Source: Microbacterium sp. lyk4-40-TSB-66 (GTDB taxonomy: Bacteria; Actinomycetota; Actinomycetes; Actinomycetales; Microbacteriaceae). From it: a stretch of DNA of 64,000 bases. Below are positions 1 to 9,046 of this stretch, one piece after another. Location: NCBI RefSeq assembly GCF_030209475.1, contig NZ_JARVRW010000002.1, forward strand, positions 372,001 through 436,000, given 5' to 3'. The position numbers and the translations under genes were made by a program. Every line of letters begins with the position of its first letter. Position 1 is the first letter of the stretch. The notes below the pieces were generated by a model. The model searched no databases, was not told where the DNA came from, and saw only the letters and a list, made by a program, of their open reading frames with translations.

Positions 1-2
1 TG

Positions 3-1130
3 TCGACAGCGGTGTCGCTGCTGCTGATCTGGGTGACCAACGCCGGCACCTCCTTCGACTGGGCGAGCCTCGAGACCACCCTCATGGTCGGTGGCGCCGT
101 GCTGGCAGCGGTCCTGTTCATCGTCGTCGAGCTCCGCTCGTCCGAGCCGCTCGTTCCTCTCACCCTCTTCCGCGACGCCACCTTCACACTCGCCACGATC
201 GCCTCGATCGCGACGGGACTGGCCATGTTCGGAACGTCGGTCTTCCTCAGCCAGTACATGCAGATGGCCCGTGGCGCCACGCCCACCGAGGCCGGCGTCA
301 TGACCATCCCGATGATCGGCGGCCTGCTCGTGGCATCCATCGTCGTCGGTGCCCTGATCTCCCGCTTCGGTCGCTGGAAGCCGTTCCTCATCGCCGGTGG
401 AGTGCTGCTGATCGCCGGATCGTTCCTGCTGTCGACCATCCACTACGACACCAACTTCGCCCTTGTCTCGCTGTACATGTTCCTCCTGGGCGCGGGCGTC
501 GGCATGACCATGCAGAACCTCGTGCTCATCGTGCAGAACACCGCCGACCCCGCCCAGATGGGAGCCGCGAGCTCGGGGGTGACGTTCTTCCGCAGCCTCG
601 GCGGCACGATCGGCGTCTCGGTCATGGGTGCCGCTCTCGCCAGCATGGCGACGAGCCTGTTCACCGACCGCGCGGCAGACCTGCAGGCGGCGATCATGGG
701 TCTGGGCGCGAACGGCGCCGCCGTGGCCCAGTCGCTGCAGTCCGGAACGATCCCGCAGGTCTCGGCGCTGCCCGAGAGCGTCCGCATCATCGTCGAGGAC
801 ATCTACGCGCAGTCCATCGCCCACTCGTTCCTCATCGCGGTGCCGGTCGCGGTGGTCAGCCTCGTCGCCATCCTGTTCCTGCCGAACCGTCCGCTGACCC
901 GCATGACCACGAGCGAGCGCGTGGCGGCGAGCGAAGCCGACCTCGCGACCGTCTCCGTCCCCGCGGCCATGGCCACCCTCTCCGCGACCGGATCGGTGCG
1001 GACCCTGGATGCTTCCACCGACCCCCGTGCCGGCGACGGCGCCCTCGCCGCCACCGGTTCGGTCAGGACCGTGGATGCCGCGACCTCCCGCCGCACCCAC
1101 CGCGACGCCGAGATGGGAGAGGATGGCTGA
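3..1130 (+). CDS. DHA2-family (EmrB/QacA-like) MFS drug exporter, C-terminal part
   Basis: Partial gene: the frame is open from the window edge, so the N-terminal half is missing. The visible 370 or so residues contain about six to seven hydrophobic helices, including the segment with 'MARGATPTEAGVMTIPMIGG' and the motif 'ADPAQMGAASSGVTFFRSLGGTIG'. Both are typical of the second half of 14-helix DHA2 proton-driven multidrug exporters. The last 80 residues are hydrophilic with two similar 'ATGSVRT.DA' stretches, probably a cytoplasmic tail. The stop overlaps the start of a MarR gene, the usual exporter-regulator pairing. Family assignment is firm; the substrate is unknown. Confidence 0.9.
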   Translation, partial: STAVSLLLIWVTNAGTSFDWASLETTLMVGGAVLAAVLFIVVELRSSEPLVPLTLFRDATFTLATIASIATGLAMFGTSVFLSQYMQMARGATPTEAGVMTIPMIGGLLVASIVVGALISRFGRWKPFLIAGGVLLIAGSFLLSTIHYDTNFALVSLYMFLLGAGVGMTMQNLVLIVQNTADPAQMGAASSGVTFFRSLGGTIGVSVMGAALASMATSLFTDRAADLQAAIMGLGANGAAVAQSLQSGTIPQVSALPESVRIIVEDIYAQSIAHSFLIAVPVAVVSLVAILFLPNRPLTRMTTSERVAASEADLATVSVPAAMATLSATGSVRTLDASTDPRAGDGALAATGSVRTVDAATSRRTHRDAEMGEDG

Positions 1131-1596
1131 CGTGATGAGCGACGTGACCGATGACCGCCGAGTGGCCGTACAGGCCCTGGAATCGTCGTTCTCGGAGCTC
1201 ATGACCGTGTTCCGCCGCTTCGTCTCCGAGGCGGCGGAACGCGTGAGCCCCGGAATGCTCCCGGCCACGTTCAAGGCTCTCTCCGTCGTGAGCCGGTTCG
1301 GGCCGCTGACCCTCTCGGCCCTGGCCGAACGCCTGGCCGCCGACAAGGGCTTCCTCAGCCGGTCGATCACCGAGCTCGAGGAGCTCGGGCTCGTCACCCG
1401 CACCCCCGACCCCAACGACGGCCGCTCGCGCCTCATCGCCGTCACCGAGCTCGGCCATCGCCGGCTCGCCGACGCGCGCGCTCCGCATGAGAGCCGACTC
1501 TTCGAGGCCATCGCCGACTGGTCGATCGACGACATCCGCCACCTCTCGACGCTGCTGCACGCGCTGGCCGTGGGAGAGGTCCCGGCGCGGGACTGA
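1123..1596 (+). CDS. MarR-family transcriptional regulator
   Basis: Encodes about 157 residues with a winged-helix core: 'FGPLTLSALAERLAADKGFLSR' as the helix-turn-helix and 'DPNDGRSRLIAVTELG' as the wing, which is the classic MarR signature. The ATG at 1123 overlaps the exporter stop by 8 bases, suggesting translational coupling. ATG 1135 is an alternative with better spacing from the purine run just upstream. By analogy with MarR/EmrR it would repress the adjacent DHA2 exporter and release DNA on binding a small molecule; that role is inferred from position only. Confidence 0.9.
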   Translation: MADVMSDVTDDRRVAVQALESSFSELMTVFRRFVSEAAERVSPGMLPATFKALSVVSRFGPLTLSALAERLAADKGFLSRSITELEELGLVTRTPDPNDGRSRLIAVTELGHRRLADARAPHESRLFEAIADWSIDDIRHLSTLLHALAVGEVPARD

Positions 1597-1780
1597 GGTC
1601 TTCGACCCTGCGGCGCGCCCCGGTGGTGGGCGCGGCCCGGACGGACGGCCCTCGACGGGTGCCGGCGGCGGCACCCGCCGGCACCGTGGCGCGCACCGCC
1701 GTGGCGGGGTCGGCCACTCCGTGCCGCCGCCGCTGGCGATGCCTCTGCCGCCGCCGCCCCACGCTGCCACTACCGCCTGA

Positions 1781-1836
1781 CGCTGCCGCTGCCGCTGCCG
1801 CTGCCGCTGCCGCTGCCGCTGCCGCTGCCGCTGCCG
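1781..1836. repeat. hexanucleotide tandem repeat (CGCTGC)n
   Basis: About 9.3 uninterrupted copies of CGCTGC in the 371-base noncoding stretch 1597-1967 that follows the MarR gene. The rest of that stretch is GC-rich low-complexity sequence followed by the leader of the next gene. Several overlapping frames through it give alanine/arginine-rich pseudo-proteins that are not believable. Perfect hexamer repeats of this kind are prone to slippage, so copy number may vary between strains. Confidence 0.9.
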
Positions 1837-1967
1837 AAGCAAACTCGCCGATCGGGCTTCGCGACACGGTGACGGCGGCGAAACACCATCGAGACAATGA
1901 CGCGCTTGACTGGGATCGTCGGGGCGGAGCCGCCTCGATTGCGAACACCCGCGAGAGAGAGCGCCCG

Positions 1968-2987
1968 ATGAGATTCCGATCGACGCGTCCCGAGGCCGCC
2001 CTGCACCCCGCTCCCGCGGTGCCCGAGACGATGCGTTCGGTGGTCTACGACGCGCCGGGCGCAGCCGACGTGCTGCGCATCGCCGAGACCGCGGTGCCCC
2101 AGCCGGTGCTGAGCGAGGTGCTCGTGCGGGTGGTCGCGGCGGGCATCAACCCGATCGACGCCAAGACGCGCGCCGGACGCGGGATGTCGGCATCCATCGA
2201 CGCGTGGCCCGCGGTGCTCGGACTCGACGTGAGCGGTGTCGTCGTGCGCGCCCCCTTCGACGCGCACCCGTTCCCGGTCGGGACCGAGGTGTACGGCATG
2301 GCCGCCGTCCCCCGCACGGCGGGCACCTACGCCGAGTACGTCGTCGTGCCGACCCTCTCGCTCGCCCGTAAGCCGCTCTCGCTCTCGCACGTCGAGGCCG
2401 CCGGAGTGCCGGTCGCCGCCCTGACAGCGTGGGGGCTCGTCGTCGAGACGGCCCTCGCGCATCAGGGGCAGCGCATCCTCATCCACGCGGGAGGTGGCGG
2501 AGTGGGTCACTTCGCGGTGCAGTTCGCCGCGTACTTCGGCGCGCACGTCATCGCCACCGGGTCGCCGCGCAATCTCGCGTGGCTCCGCGAGCTCGGTGCG
2601 TCGGAGGTTGTCGACTACACCTCGACGCGGTTCGAAGACGTGCTGGACGACGTCGACGTCGTCATCGATCTCATCGGCGACGTCTCCGACGACACCGGCA
2701 CCCGCTCGCTCGAGGTCCTCCGTCCGGGCGGGCTGCTCATCGAGGTCCCCACCGGCGCGTGGCCGGGATTCCGCGAGGCGGCCGCCGCGCGCGGCATCCG
2801 TTGCACCGACTACAAGACGATCCCCGACGGCAGTGCCCTCGCGACCATCGCGCGCCTTCTGGATTCCGGCGCGGTGCGGGTCTACGTCGACCGGGTGTTC
2901 GACCTGGCCGAGGCGTCCGCCGCGCACACGGAGCTCGAACGCGGGCACACGCGCGGCAAGATCGTGCTGCGGGTCAGCGGCGACTGA
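1968..2987 (+). CDS. NADP-dependent zinc-type alcohol dehydrogenase / quinone oxidoreductase
   Basis: A 339-residue MDR-superfamily oxidoreductase. The N-terminal GroES-like half carries 'VRVVAAGINPIDAKTRAGRG', and a Rossmann half follows with 'ILIHAGGGGVGHFAVQFA' for NADPH binding and 'GASEVVDYTSTRFEDVL' after it. No structural zinc cysteines are seen, so it resembles the zinc-free quinone oxidoreductase branch. ATG 1968 follows a purine run (gagagaga); ATG 2032, nearer the conserved 'MRSVVYDAPG', is an alternative start. It stands alone, convergent with the LysR gene. Substrate is not predictable. Confidence 0.87.
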   Translation: MRFRSTRPEAALHPAPAVPETMRSVVYDAPGAADVLRIAETAVPQPVLSEVLVRVVAAGINPIDAKTRAGRGMSASIDAWPAVLGLDVSGVVVRAPFDAHPFPVGTEVYGMAAVPRTAGTYAEYVVVPTLSLARKPLSLSHVEAAGVPVAALTAWGLVVETALAHQGQRILIHAGGGGVGHFAVQFAAYFGAHVIATGSPRNLAWLRELGASEVVDYTSTRFEDVLDDVDVVIDLIGDVSDDTGTRSLEVLRPGGLLIEVPTGAWPGFREAAAARGIRCTDYKTIPDGSALATIARLLDSGAVRVYVDRVFDLAEASAAHTELERGHTRGKIVLRVSGD

Positions 2988-2989
2988 CC

Positions 2990-3874
2990 TCACGCCGCGA
3001 GCACGCGACGCCCCTCGCCGACGATCTCGTCGGCGATGTCGTCGAGCAGCGGAGAGGTGAGGTTCCACTGCTGCCAGAACAGCGGCACGTCGACCGGATC
3101 CTCGCCCAGGCGCACGAGCGCACCCGATGCCAGGCCCGCGGCGGACTGGAAGCCCGGCAGAAGACCCCAGCCGAGACCCAGCTCGATCGCGGTGGCGAAG
3201 TCCTGGGATGCCGGCACCCGGTGTCGCGGCGGCCCCACCACCGCCACATCCCGCCGGGCGAGCCAACGCGATTGGAGGTCGTCGCGCCGGTCGAAGTCGA
3301 CCACCGGCGCAGAGCCCAGCGCGTCCGGGTGAGCGCCCGAGGGGAACCACCGCGTCGCGAAGTCCGCCGTGGCCACCGCCTCGTAGCGCAGAACCCCCAG
3401 CCGGCGCACGCGGCACCCGGCGACCGGGGCCTCTCGCGAGGTGACGGCGGCCATCACCGTCCCCGATTCCAGCAGTCCCGCCGTGAAATCCTGGTCGTCG
3501 CGGTGCAGGTCGAACACGACGGGGCGGCGGGCCGCGACCCGGGCCAACGGCGGCAGGAACCAGGTGGCGAGCGAGTCGGCGTTCACCGCGAGGGGGACGG
3601 ATGCCACCGACCCTCCCTCCGCGCCCATCGCGGCGAGCGCGTCGTGCTCCAGCAAGGAGAGCTGGCGCGCGAGCCGCACCACCGCATCCCCCGCCTCGGT
3701 GGTGCGCACGGGCTTCGAGCGCACGAGCACGACCCGTCCGAGCTGATCCTCGAGAGCGCGAACCCGCTGACTCACCGCGGAGGGGGTGATGTGGAGGCGA
3801 CGGGCGGCGGCATCCAGTGTCCCCTCCTCCACCACGGCGGCGAGGGTGCGGGCCAGATCGAGCGGAATAGACAT
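2990..3874 (-). CDS. lysG: LysR-family regulator, ArgP/LysG type
   Basis: A 294-residue LysR protein. The N-terminal helix-turn-helix 'GTLDAAARRLHITPSAVSQR' and the domain 'VRALEDQLGRVVLVRSKPVR' match the ArgP/LysG subgroup, which senses arginine or lysine and activates a basic-amino-acid exporter. The exporter gene lies divergently 69 bases away, the standard lysG-lysE arrangement. The ATG is followed directly by 'SIPLDLARTL', the typical N-terminus. Regulation of the neighbour is inferred from family and position. Confidence 0.93.
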   Translation of the reverse strand: MSIPLDLARTLAAVVEEGTLDAAARRLHITPSAVSQRVRALEDQLGRVVLVRSKPVRTTEAGDAVVRLARQLSLLEHDALAAMGAEGGSVASVPLAVNADSLATWFLPPLARVAARRPVVFDLHRDDQDFTAGLLESGTVMAAVTSREAPVAGCRVRRLGVLRYEAVATADFATRWFPSGAHPDALGSAPVVDFDRRDDLQSRWLARRDVAVVGPPRHRVPASQDFATAIELGLGWGLLPGFQSAAGLASGALVRLGEDPVDVPLFWQQWNLTSPLLDDIADEIVGEGRRVLAA

Positions 3875-3943
3875 GAAGCGATGCTAATGGTCCTGCAGAA
3901 TCTTGAGCTGGTCTTCTGAACGCTGTCGCCCTACCGTCGGAAC

Positions 3944-4591
3944 GTGCTCACTCCCCTGCTCGCCGGCCTCGGCCTTGGCTTCTCTCTCATCGTCGCCATC
4001 GGCGCTCAGAACCTATTTGTGCTGCGGCAGGGCGTGCGGCGCGAGCACTTGCTCGCCGTCGTCGCGGTGTGCGCGCTCTCCGACGCCATCCTGATCCTGC
4101 TCGGCGTCTCGGGGATCGGGCTCGTGCTCCAGGCCGTGCCGTGGCTGATCGTGGTCGTGCGCTGGGCGGGGGCGGCGTTCCTCGTCGGCTACGGAGTGCT
4201 CGCGGCGCGGCGGGCCTTGCGTCCCAGCGGCGAGACCCTGCGCGTCAACACGGGGACGCCCACGACGACGGATGCCGGGGGCACCGCGCTCCGCACCCGC
4301 ACGACCCTCACCGCCACCGTGCTGACGTGCCTCGCGCTCACGTGGCTCAACCCGCACGTGTACCTCGACACCGTCTTCCTGCTCGGCTCCGTGGCATCCA
4401 CGCACGGAGAGGACCGCTGGGCGTTCGCGATCGGCGCCTGCATCGCCAGCCTCGCGTGGTTCTCGGCGCTGGGGTTCGGCGCACGCTACCTCGGCCGCTG
4501 GCTCGACACCCCGCGCGCGTGGAGGATACTCGACGCCGTCATCGCCGTGGTGATGTTCGCCATCGCCCTCTCCCTCGTTCTGCCGCACTGA
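3944..4591 (+). CDS. lysE: LysE/ArgO-family basic amino-acid exporter
   Basis: A 215-residue membrane protein with about six helices. The N-terminus 'GLGFSLIVAIGAQNLFVLRQG' and the central 'LALTWLNPHVYLDTVFLLGS' are diagnostic of LysE/ArgO exporters, which expel lysine or arginine when intracellular levels rise. The start is a GTG at 3944. A hydrophilic loop at about residues 85-120 separates the two halves. It is divergent from the ArgP/LysG-type regulator, so it is probably induced by excess basic amino acids. Confidence 0.94.
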   Translation: MLTPLLAGLGLGFSLIVAIGAQNLFVLRQGVRREHLLAVVAVCALSDAILILLGVSGIGLVLQAVPWLIVVVRWAGAAFLVGYGVLAARRALRPSGETLRVNTGTPTTTDAGGTALRTRTTLTATVLTCLALTWLNPHVYLDTVFLLGSVASTHGEDRWAFAIGACIASLAWFSALGFGARYLGRWLDTPRAWRILDAVIAVVMFAIALSLVLPH

Positions 4592-4660
4592 CGCGGCGGG
4601 GCCGGCACCGGGGGCTGCCCGGGTCGCGGCCGTCGATCCGTCGGGCGCGGTCCGAGATTC

Positions 4661-4809
4661 GGGGCGCGATCCACCGTTCGGGGCGCGACCTCGGGCCTGG
4701 GGCGCGATCCGCCGTTCGGGGCGCGACCTCGGACCTGGGGCGCGATCCGCCGTTCGGGGCGGGACCTCGGACCTGGGGCGCGATCCGCCGTTCGGGGCGG
4801 GATCCGCCC
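4661..4809. repeat. 38-bp tandem repeat, about 4 copies
   Basis: Copies begin at 4661, 4699, 4737 and 4775, exactly 38 bases apart; the last is incomplete. Each unit starts GGGGCGCGATCC and contains CGTTCGGGGCG and GACCTCGG. The array fills most of the noncoding space between the exporter and the acylphosphatase gene, ending about 75 bases before the latter. Differences between units are few, suggesting recent amplification. No function is evident. Confidence 0.9.
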
Positions 4810-4884
4810 GCCCCGAACCGCCGAATCCGCCCCGAACCCGCGGGATCCCGCACAGATCGCGAGTCGCTCGGCGAGAATGACCGC

Positions 4885-5160
4885 ATGCGAGCGGTGACGA
4901 TCACGGTGCACGGGCGAGTGCAGGGCGTCGGCTTCCGCTACGCCCTGCAGAACGAAGCGCAGCGCGCGGGCGCCCGCGGCTGGGTGCGCAACCGTCGAGA
5001 CGGCTCGGTCGAGGCGCTCATCGCCGGGGATGCGGCGACCGTCGACAGCGTGATCGCCTGGGCCCATGACGGACCACCGTCGGCGGGGGTCGACCGCGTC
5101 GACGCCGAGGAGAGCAGCGAGACGCCTCCCGACGGCTTCGAGATCCGCGCGACGGCCTGA
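4885..5160 (+). CDS. acyP: acylphosphatase
   Basis: A 91-residue protein of typical acylphosphatase length. It contains the active-site block 'VHGRVQGVGFRYALQNEA' with the phosphate-binding loop and catalytic arginine (R of GFR), and 'GWVRNRRDGSVEALI' with the catalytic asparagine. It hydrolyses acyl phosphates such as carbamoyl phosphate in the cytoplasm. The gene is monocistronic, downstream of a tandem-repeat array and convergent with a nitronate monooxygenase-like gene. Confidence 0.95.
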   Translation: MRAVTITVHGRVQGVGFRYALQNEAQRAGARGWVRNRRDGSVEALIAGDAATVDSVIAWAHDGPPSAGVDRVDAEESSETPPDGFEIRATA

Positions 5161-5262
5161 CCAGACGCCGCGGACGGGGGCGGGCTCATCGAACGCGGAG
5201 GATGAGGCGAAATTCGCATCTTCCGGCGAGAATCCTGCGAGATCGGCGCGATTCTGTGTGAT

Positions 5263-6324
5263 TCAAGCGGGGCCCGAGTGGCCGGCTGGAACCCCGGCCC
5301 GCAGGTCGGTGAGGACCTCCGCAGCGTCGTCGAGACGCGCGAGAGCCGCCGCCTGCCCGGCCCACAGCGACACCAGATCGGCGTCGCCCGACGCGGTCGC
5401 CGCGGCACGGAACACCCCGGTGAGCCAGTTCTGCGCGGGAAACGGTGCGATCATGCCCGACGCCTCGAGCTCGCGCATCGCGCGGTTCGGGATGCCACGG
5501 GCCAGCCGTCCGCTCATCGCCCGCGTCAAGACCGTGTCGGTGTCGGCGGACGCGGTGATCGCCGCCCGATGACCGTCCGTCGCGGCGGACTGCCGGGTGC
5601 GGAGGAACGCCGTGCCGACCTGCACACCCTCGGCCCCCAGTGCGAACGCCGCCGCGACGCCTCGTCGGTCCGCGATTCCACCCGCGGCGATCACCGGGAT
5701 GCCGACGGCGTCGACGACCTGCGGTACCAGCGCGAACGTACCGACGAGCGAGTGCGCCGGGTCGCGGAGGAACGACACCCGATGTCCTCCCGCCTCCGAC
5801 CCCGTCGCGACGACGGCGTCGACGCCGGCGGCCTCGAGCGCCACGGCTTCGGCGACCGAGGTGGCTGTTCCGACGACCCGTATGCCGAGTGACGCCGCGC
5901 GGGCGAGGGTGTCGGCATCCGGGACCCCGAAGACGACGCTCAGCACGTCGGGCCGGGCGTCGAAGACCGCGTCGAGCTGGGCGGCGAGGGTCGGCATGAA
6001 GGATGCCGGGGGCAGGGGCGGGGTGACACCGGCGGCCGCGAAGAGCGGGGCGGCGGCGGCGACGAAGGGGGCGACGTCGACATCAGCGGGTGTGACCTCG
6101 TCACCGCGGGGCCACCACAGGTTCACCGCGATGCGGCCCGTCGTCGCCCGGCGCAGCGCCGCGACCGTGTCGTGGACGCGTTCGGGCGCGTAGCCGTACA
6201 GCCCGAACGAACCGAGACCGCCGCCGCCGCTGACGGCCGCGGTCAGCGCGACGGACGAGAGGCCACCGAACGGGCCGAGGACGACGGGCGTGTCGATGCC
6301 GAGCAGATCTTCGAGGCGTCCCAT
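5263..6324 (-). CDS. nitronate monooxygenase (2-nitropropane dioxygenase) family protein
   Basis: 353 residues forming a flavin-binding TIM barrel. The start 'LLGIDTPVVLGPFGGLSSVALTAAVS' is the NMO opening. Later 'GVDAVVATGSEAGGHRVSF' and 'PVIAAGGIADRRGVAAAFALGAEGVQVGTAFL' provide FMN-phosphate-binding loops and the H of the GGH motif. It probably oxidises alkyl nitronates or acts as a related FMN enzyme; the physiological substrate is unknown. It is convergent with acylphosphatase and followed at 27 bases by an ABC-transporter gene on the same strand. Confidence 0.9.
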   Translation of the reverse strand: MGRLEDLLGIDTPVVLGPFGGLSSVALTAAVSGGGGLGSFGLYGYAPERVHDTVAALRRATTGRIAVNLWWPRGDEVTPADVDVAPFVAAAAPLFAAAGVTPPLPPASFMPTLAAQLDAVFDARPDVLSVVFGVPDADTLARAASLGIRVVGTATSVAEAVALEAAGVDAVVATGSEAGGHRVSFLRDPAHSLVGTFALVPQVVDAVGIPVIAAGGIADRRGVAAAFALGAEGVQVGTAFLRTRQSAATDGHRAAITASADTDTVLTRAMSGRLARGIPNRAMRELEASGMIAPFPAQNWLTGVFRAAATASGDADLVSLWAGQAAALARLDDAAEVLTDLRAGVPAGHSGPA

Positions 6325-6350
6325 GCTCCGACGCTACTCCCGGCGGGGCG

Positions 6351-7151
6351 CTAGGCGGTTTCGTCCGACGCGGGATCAGGGCCGTCGAGAGGACGCAGCA
6401 GACGATTCAGGAAGCGCCGCGTGCGCTCCTTCTTCGGCTGCCGCAGCAGCTCCGAGGGAGCTCCACGCTCGACGATCACACCCTCGTCGAAGAACAGCAC
6501 TTCGTCGGCGACCTCGCGGGCGAAGCCGAGCTCGTGCGTGACGATGACCATGGTCCACCCCTCGTTCGCGAGTTCGCGCAGTACCGTCAGCACCTCCCCG
6601 ACCAACTCGGGGTCGAGGGCGCTGGTGGGCTCGTCGAACAGCAGCAGCTGCGGCTCGAGGGCGAGCGCGCGGACGATGCCGACCCGCTGCTGCTGACCGC
6701 CCGACAACTCGGACGGGTAGGCGTTGCGCTTCTCCGACAGACCGACGCGCGCCAGCAGCCTCTCGGCCCGCTCCCCCGCCTCAGCCCGAGACACGCCGTG
6801 GGCCTGCACCGGCCCCTCCATGACGTTCTGGATCACCGTCAGGTGCGGGAACAGGTTGTGGTGCTGGAACACCATGGCCGAGCGATCACGGAGCGCCGTC
6901 CGATCGCCCTTGGTGACCTTCGCACCGAAGTCGACGCGTGGCCCTCCCTCGAACGCCACGACTCCGGCATCCGGGGTCTCCAAGCCGTTCAGGCAGCGGA
7001 GCACCGTCGTCTTGCCCGACCCCGACGGCCCGATCAGCACGAGCACATCACCGCGGCGCACCTCGAGATCGACGCCCGCGAGCACCTTGTTCGTCCCGAA
7101 GCTCTTCTCGAGCCCCGTGACCTGCAGCAGAGGGTTCTCAGTGGGCGACAT
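6351..7151 (-). CDS. polar amino-acid ABC transporter, ATP-binding protein
   Basis: 266 residues with Walker A 'GPSGSGKT' (about 41-48), the Q-loop '[14 protein letters not shown]', the signature 'LSGGQQQR' (about 149-156), Walker B '[14 protein letters not shown]' and the switch histidine in 'VIVTHELGF'. It closely resembles the GlnQ/TcyC ATPases of polar amino-acid importers. It overlaps the permease gene by 14 bases and forms an operon in the order solute-binding protein, permease, ATPase. Cystine or another polar amino acid is a plausible cargo, not proven. Confidence 0.94.
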   Translation of the reverse strand: MSPTENPLLQVTGLEKSFGTNKVLAGVDLEVRRGDVLVLIGPSGSGKTTVLRCLNGLETPDAGVVAFEGGPRVDFGAKVTKGDRTALRDRSAMVFQHHNLFPHLTVIQNVMEGPVQAHGVSRAEAGERAERLLARVGLSEKRNAYPSELSGGQQQRVGIVRALALEPQLLLFDEPTSALDPELVGEVLTVLRELANEGWTMVIVTHELGFAREVADEVLFFDEGVIVERGAPSELLRQPKKERTRRFLNRLLRPLDGPDPASDETA

Positions 7152-7803
7152 GGCGGTCCAACCTCTTCTCGAGGGCGTTCTGCCCGAACGACAGCACCAG
7201 GCAGAACAGCCAGTAGATGAGCGCCGCCTCCAGGTACACGGCCATGAATTCGTACGAGAAGGCGGCGATGTTCTGGGCCTGGCGGAACAATTCCGTGACC
7301 AGGATGAGGGATGCCAGCGAGCTGTCCTTCACGAGAGAGATGAAGGTGTTCGACAGGGGCGGCACCGACACGCGCGCGGCCTGCGGCAGGATGATGCGCG
7401 TCAGCGTCTTGGTGGGCGAGAGTCCGACGGTGTGGGCCGCCTCCCACTGTCCGCGGGGGACCGAGAGGATGGCCGCGCGGATGATCTCCGCCGCATAGCC
7501 GCCGACGTTGAGCGAGAAGGCGATGACCGCCGCGGGGAACGGGTCGATCGTGATGTTCAACGACGGCAGGCCGTAGAAGATCACGAACAACTGCACCAGC
7601 AGCGGCGTGCCGCGGATGATCGAGATGTAGAACCGGGCGATCCCCGACAACACCACGTTGGGCGAGAGGCGCAGCAGTGCCATGAGCAACGCGATCATGA
7701 GACCGATCGCGAACGAGGCCAGCGACAGCGGGATGGTGCCCCGCAGCCCCGCCAGAACCATCGGCCAGAACGAGTCGAGCAACAGCGTCCAGATGTCGTT
7801 CAT
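7138..7803 (-). CDS. amino-acid ABC transporter permease
   Basis: 221 residues, His/Glu/Gln/Arg/opine permease subfamily (3-TM fold extended to about five helices). The motif '[35 protein letters not shown]' contains the EAA loop that docks on the ATPase. The start at 7803 is set by a strong ribosome-binding site (aggaggaaggagg) a few bases upstream; a longer in-frame extension to 7863 is unlikely. It is the membrane channel of the same importer as its neighbours. Confidence 0.94.
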   Translation of the reverse strand: MNDIWTLLLDSFWPMVLAGLRGTIPLSLASFAIGLMIALLMALLRLSPNVVLSGIARFYISIIRGTPLLVQLFVIFYGLPSLNITIDPFPAAVIAFSLNVGGYAAEIIRAAILSVPRGQWEAAHTVGLSPTKTLTRIILPQAARVSVPPLSNTFISLVKDSSLASLILVTELFRQAQNIAAFSYEFMAVYLEAALIYWLFCLVLSFGQNALEKRLDRHVAH

Positions 7804-7935
7804 GGGCCTCCTTCCTCCTGCGGGCGTGCGGCCCGGATCCTGCGCGCGGGTGCTCGCGCACACGCGGACGCGGACCGACCGACTCCCACGCTAGGGGCGG
7901 GAGACGATCGATCCGCGGGGCTTTACAGCGGGTCG

Positions 7936-8757
7936 TTACTGCGTGACGTCGGCACCGAAGTACTTCTGGCTGATCTCCGCGAGCGTGCCATCGGCGCGAA
8001 GCTCGTCGAGTGCGCCGTCGACGGCCTGCGCGAGGGCGTCCTGGCCCTTCTTGAAGGCGAACGCGCTCTCCGAGGTGTCCTCGGTCTCGGCGGCGATCTT
8101 CAGGCCCGTGGGGCTGTTCGTCTTCTCGTAGTCGAGGTAGGTGAGCTGGTCGTTGACCGTGGCGTCCACGCGACCCTGCTTGAGAAGGGCGACGGCCTGG
8201 GCCCAGCCCTCGACGGCCTCGACCTGGGCGCCGCTCTGGGTGGCCAGCTCGTACCAGTTGCTCGTGAGCGACTGCGCGGTCGTCTTTCCCGACAGATCGG
8301 CGAAGCTCGAGATCGAGTCGTCGGTGTCGGCGGTGACGACGACACCGCGGGACACCGTGTACGGGGCGCTGAAGGTGTACTTCTCTTCACGCTCGGGGTT
8401 GATCGACACCTGGTTGGCGATGACGTCGAAGCGTCCCGCGTCGAGGCCGGCGAAGATGGCATCCCACTGGGTCTCCTGGAACGTGACCTGGAGGCCGAGC
8501 TTGTCGCCGACCGCCTGTGCGATCTCGACGTCGAAGCCGGTGAGGTCGCCCGCGCCCTCGTGGAACGAGAACGGGCGGTAGGTGCCCTCGGTGGCGACGG
8601 TCAAGGTGCCGTCGGAGACGAGACCGTATTCGGATCCCGCTCCCGGGGCGGCCTCGGAGGTCGCACCGCCGCTGCAGGCGGTCAGCGCGAGGGCGCTCAG
8701 GCCCAGGGTGGCGGCGAGGACGGTCAGACGGCGACGGGGCATAGCTGTTCCAGACAT
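7936..8757 (-). CDS. amino-acid ABC transporter substrate-binding lipoprotein
   Basis: About 273 residues. A lipoprotein signal ends in 'LSALALTACSGG' with the lipobox cysteine, followed by a bacterial extracellular solute-binding family 3 domain ('GTLTVATEGTYRPFSFHE', 'DLTGFDVEIAQAVGDKLG', 'WDAIFAGLDAGRFDVIANQ'). These are the hallmarks of cystine/glutamine-type binding proteins. The start could be 8757 or the internal ATG 8742. It is anchored on the outer face of the membrane and feeds the permease and ATPase encoded just downstream. Confidence 0.93.
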   Translation of the reverse strand: MSGTAMPRRRLTVLAATLGLSALALTACSGGATSEAAPGAGSEYGLVSDGTLTVATEGTYRPFSFHEGAGDLTGFDVEIAQAVGDKLGLQVTFQETQWDAIFAGLDAGRFDVIANQVSINPEREEKYTFSAPYTVSRGVVVTADTDDSISSFADLSGKTTAQSLTSNWYELATQSGAQVEAVEGWAQAVALLKQGRVDATVNDQLTYLDYEKTNSPTGLKIAAETEDTSESAFAFKKGQDALAQAVDGALDELRADGTLAEISQKYFGADVTQ

Positions 8758-8867
8758 GGTGATGGGGGTGGCGCGATCGGCGCCCTCAAGCAGAACACGC
8801 TCGCGCGTCCGTCTCTTCCCCGATGACGCTGTGTTGCACGTTCGTGCGTGTCGGGGGGCGGCGGTCG

Positions 8868-8957
8868 AGACCGACGACGCCGGAACGGGCACGGACGGAT
8901 GGAGGGTGGCGGGCGACGCGCGGTCCAGACCGACGACGCCGGAACGGGCACGGACGG
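8868..8957. repeat. two 31-bp direct repeats
   Basis: A 31-bp sequence beginning AGACCGACGACGCCGGAACG occurs at 8868-8898 and identically at 8927-8957, 59 bases apart. It lies in the 289-base noncoding space between the ABC-transporter gene start and the rplA terminator. The space holds nothing else recognisable apart from possible promoter sequence for the transporter operon. Confidence 0.85.
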
Positions 8958-8997
8958 GCGGGCGACCGGGGTGCCGCGGGGTCGACCGGGCACGCGA

Positions 8998-9029
8998 AAG
9001 CCCCGCCGGCACGAGGCGCGGCGGGGCTT
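8998..9029 (-). terminator. hairpin terminator after rplA
   Basis: Perfect 11-bp stem AAGCCCCGCCG / CGGCGGGGCTT with a 10-base loop, 17 bases beyond the rplA stop. On the minus strand the stem is followed by only a short T-run, which is common for actinobacterial terminators. Confidence 0.8.
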
Positions 9030-9046
9030 CCGGATGACGACAGACG

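Noticed and set aside
2429..3919. A 496-codon plus-strand frame overlapping the oxidoreductase and LysR genes
   Set aside because: Arginine/histidine-rich antisense translation with no family motifs; typical of very GC-rich DNA.
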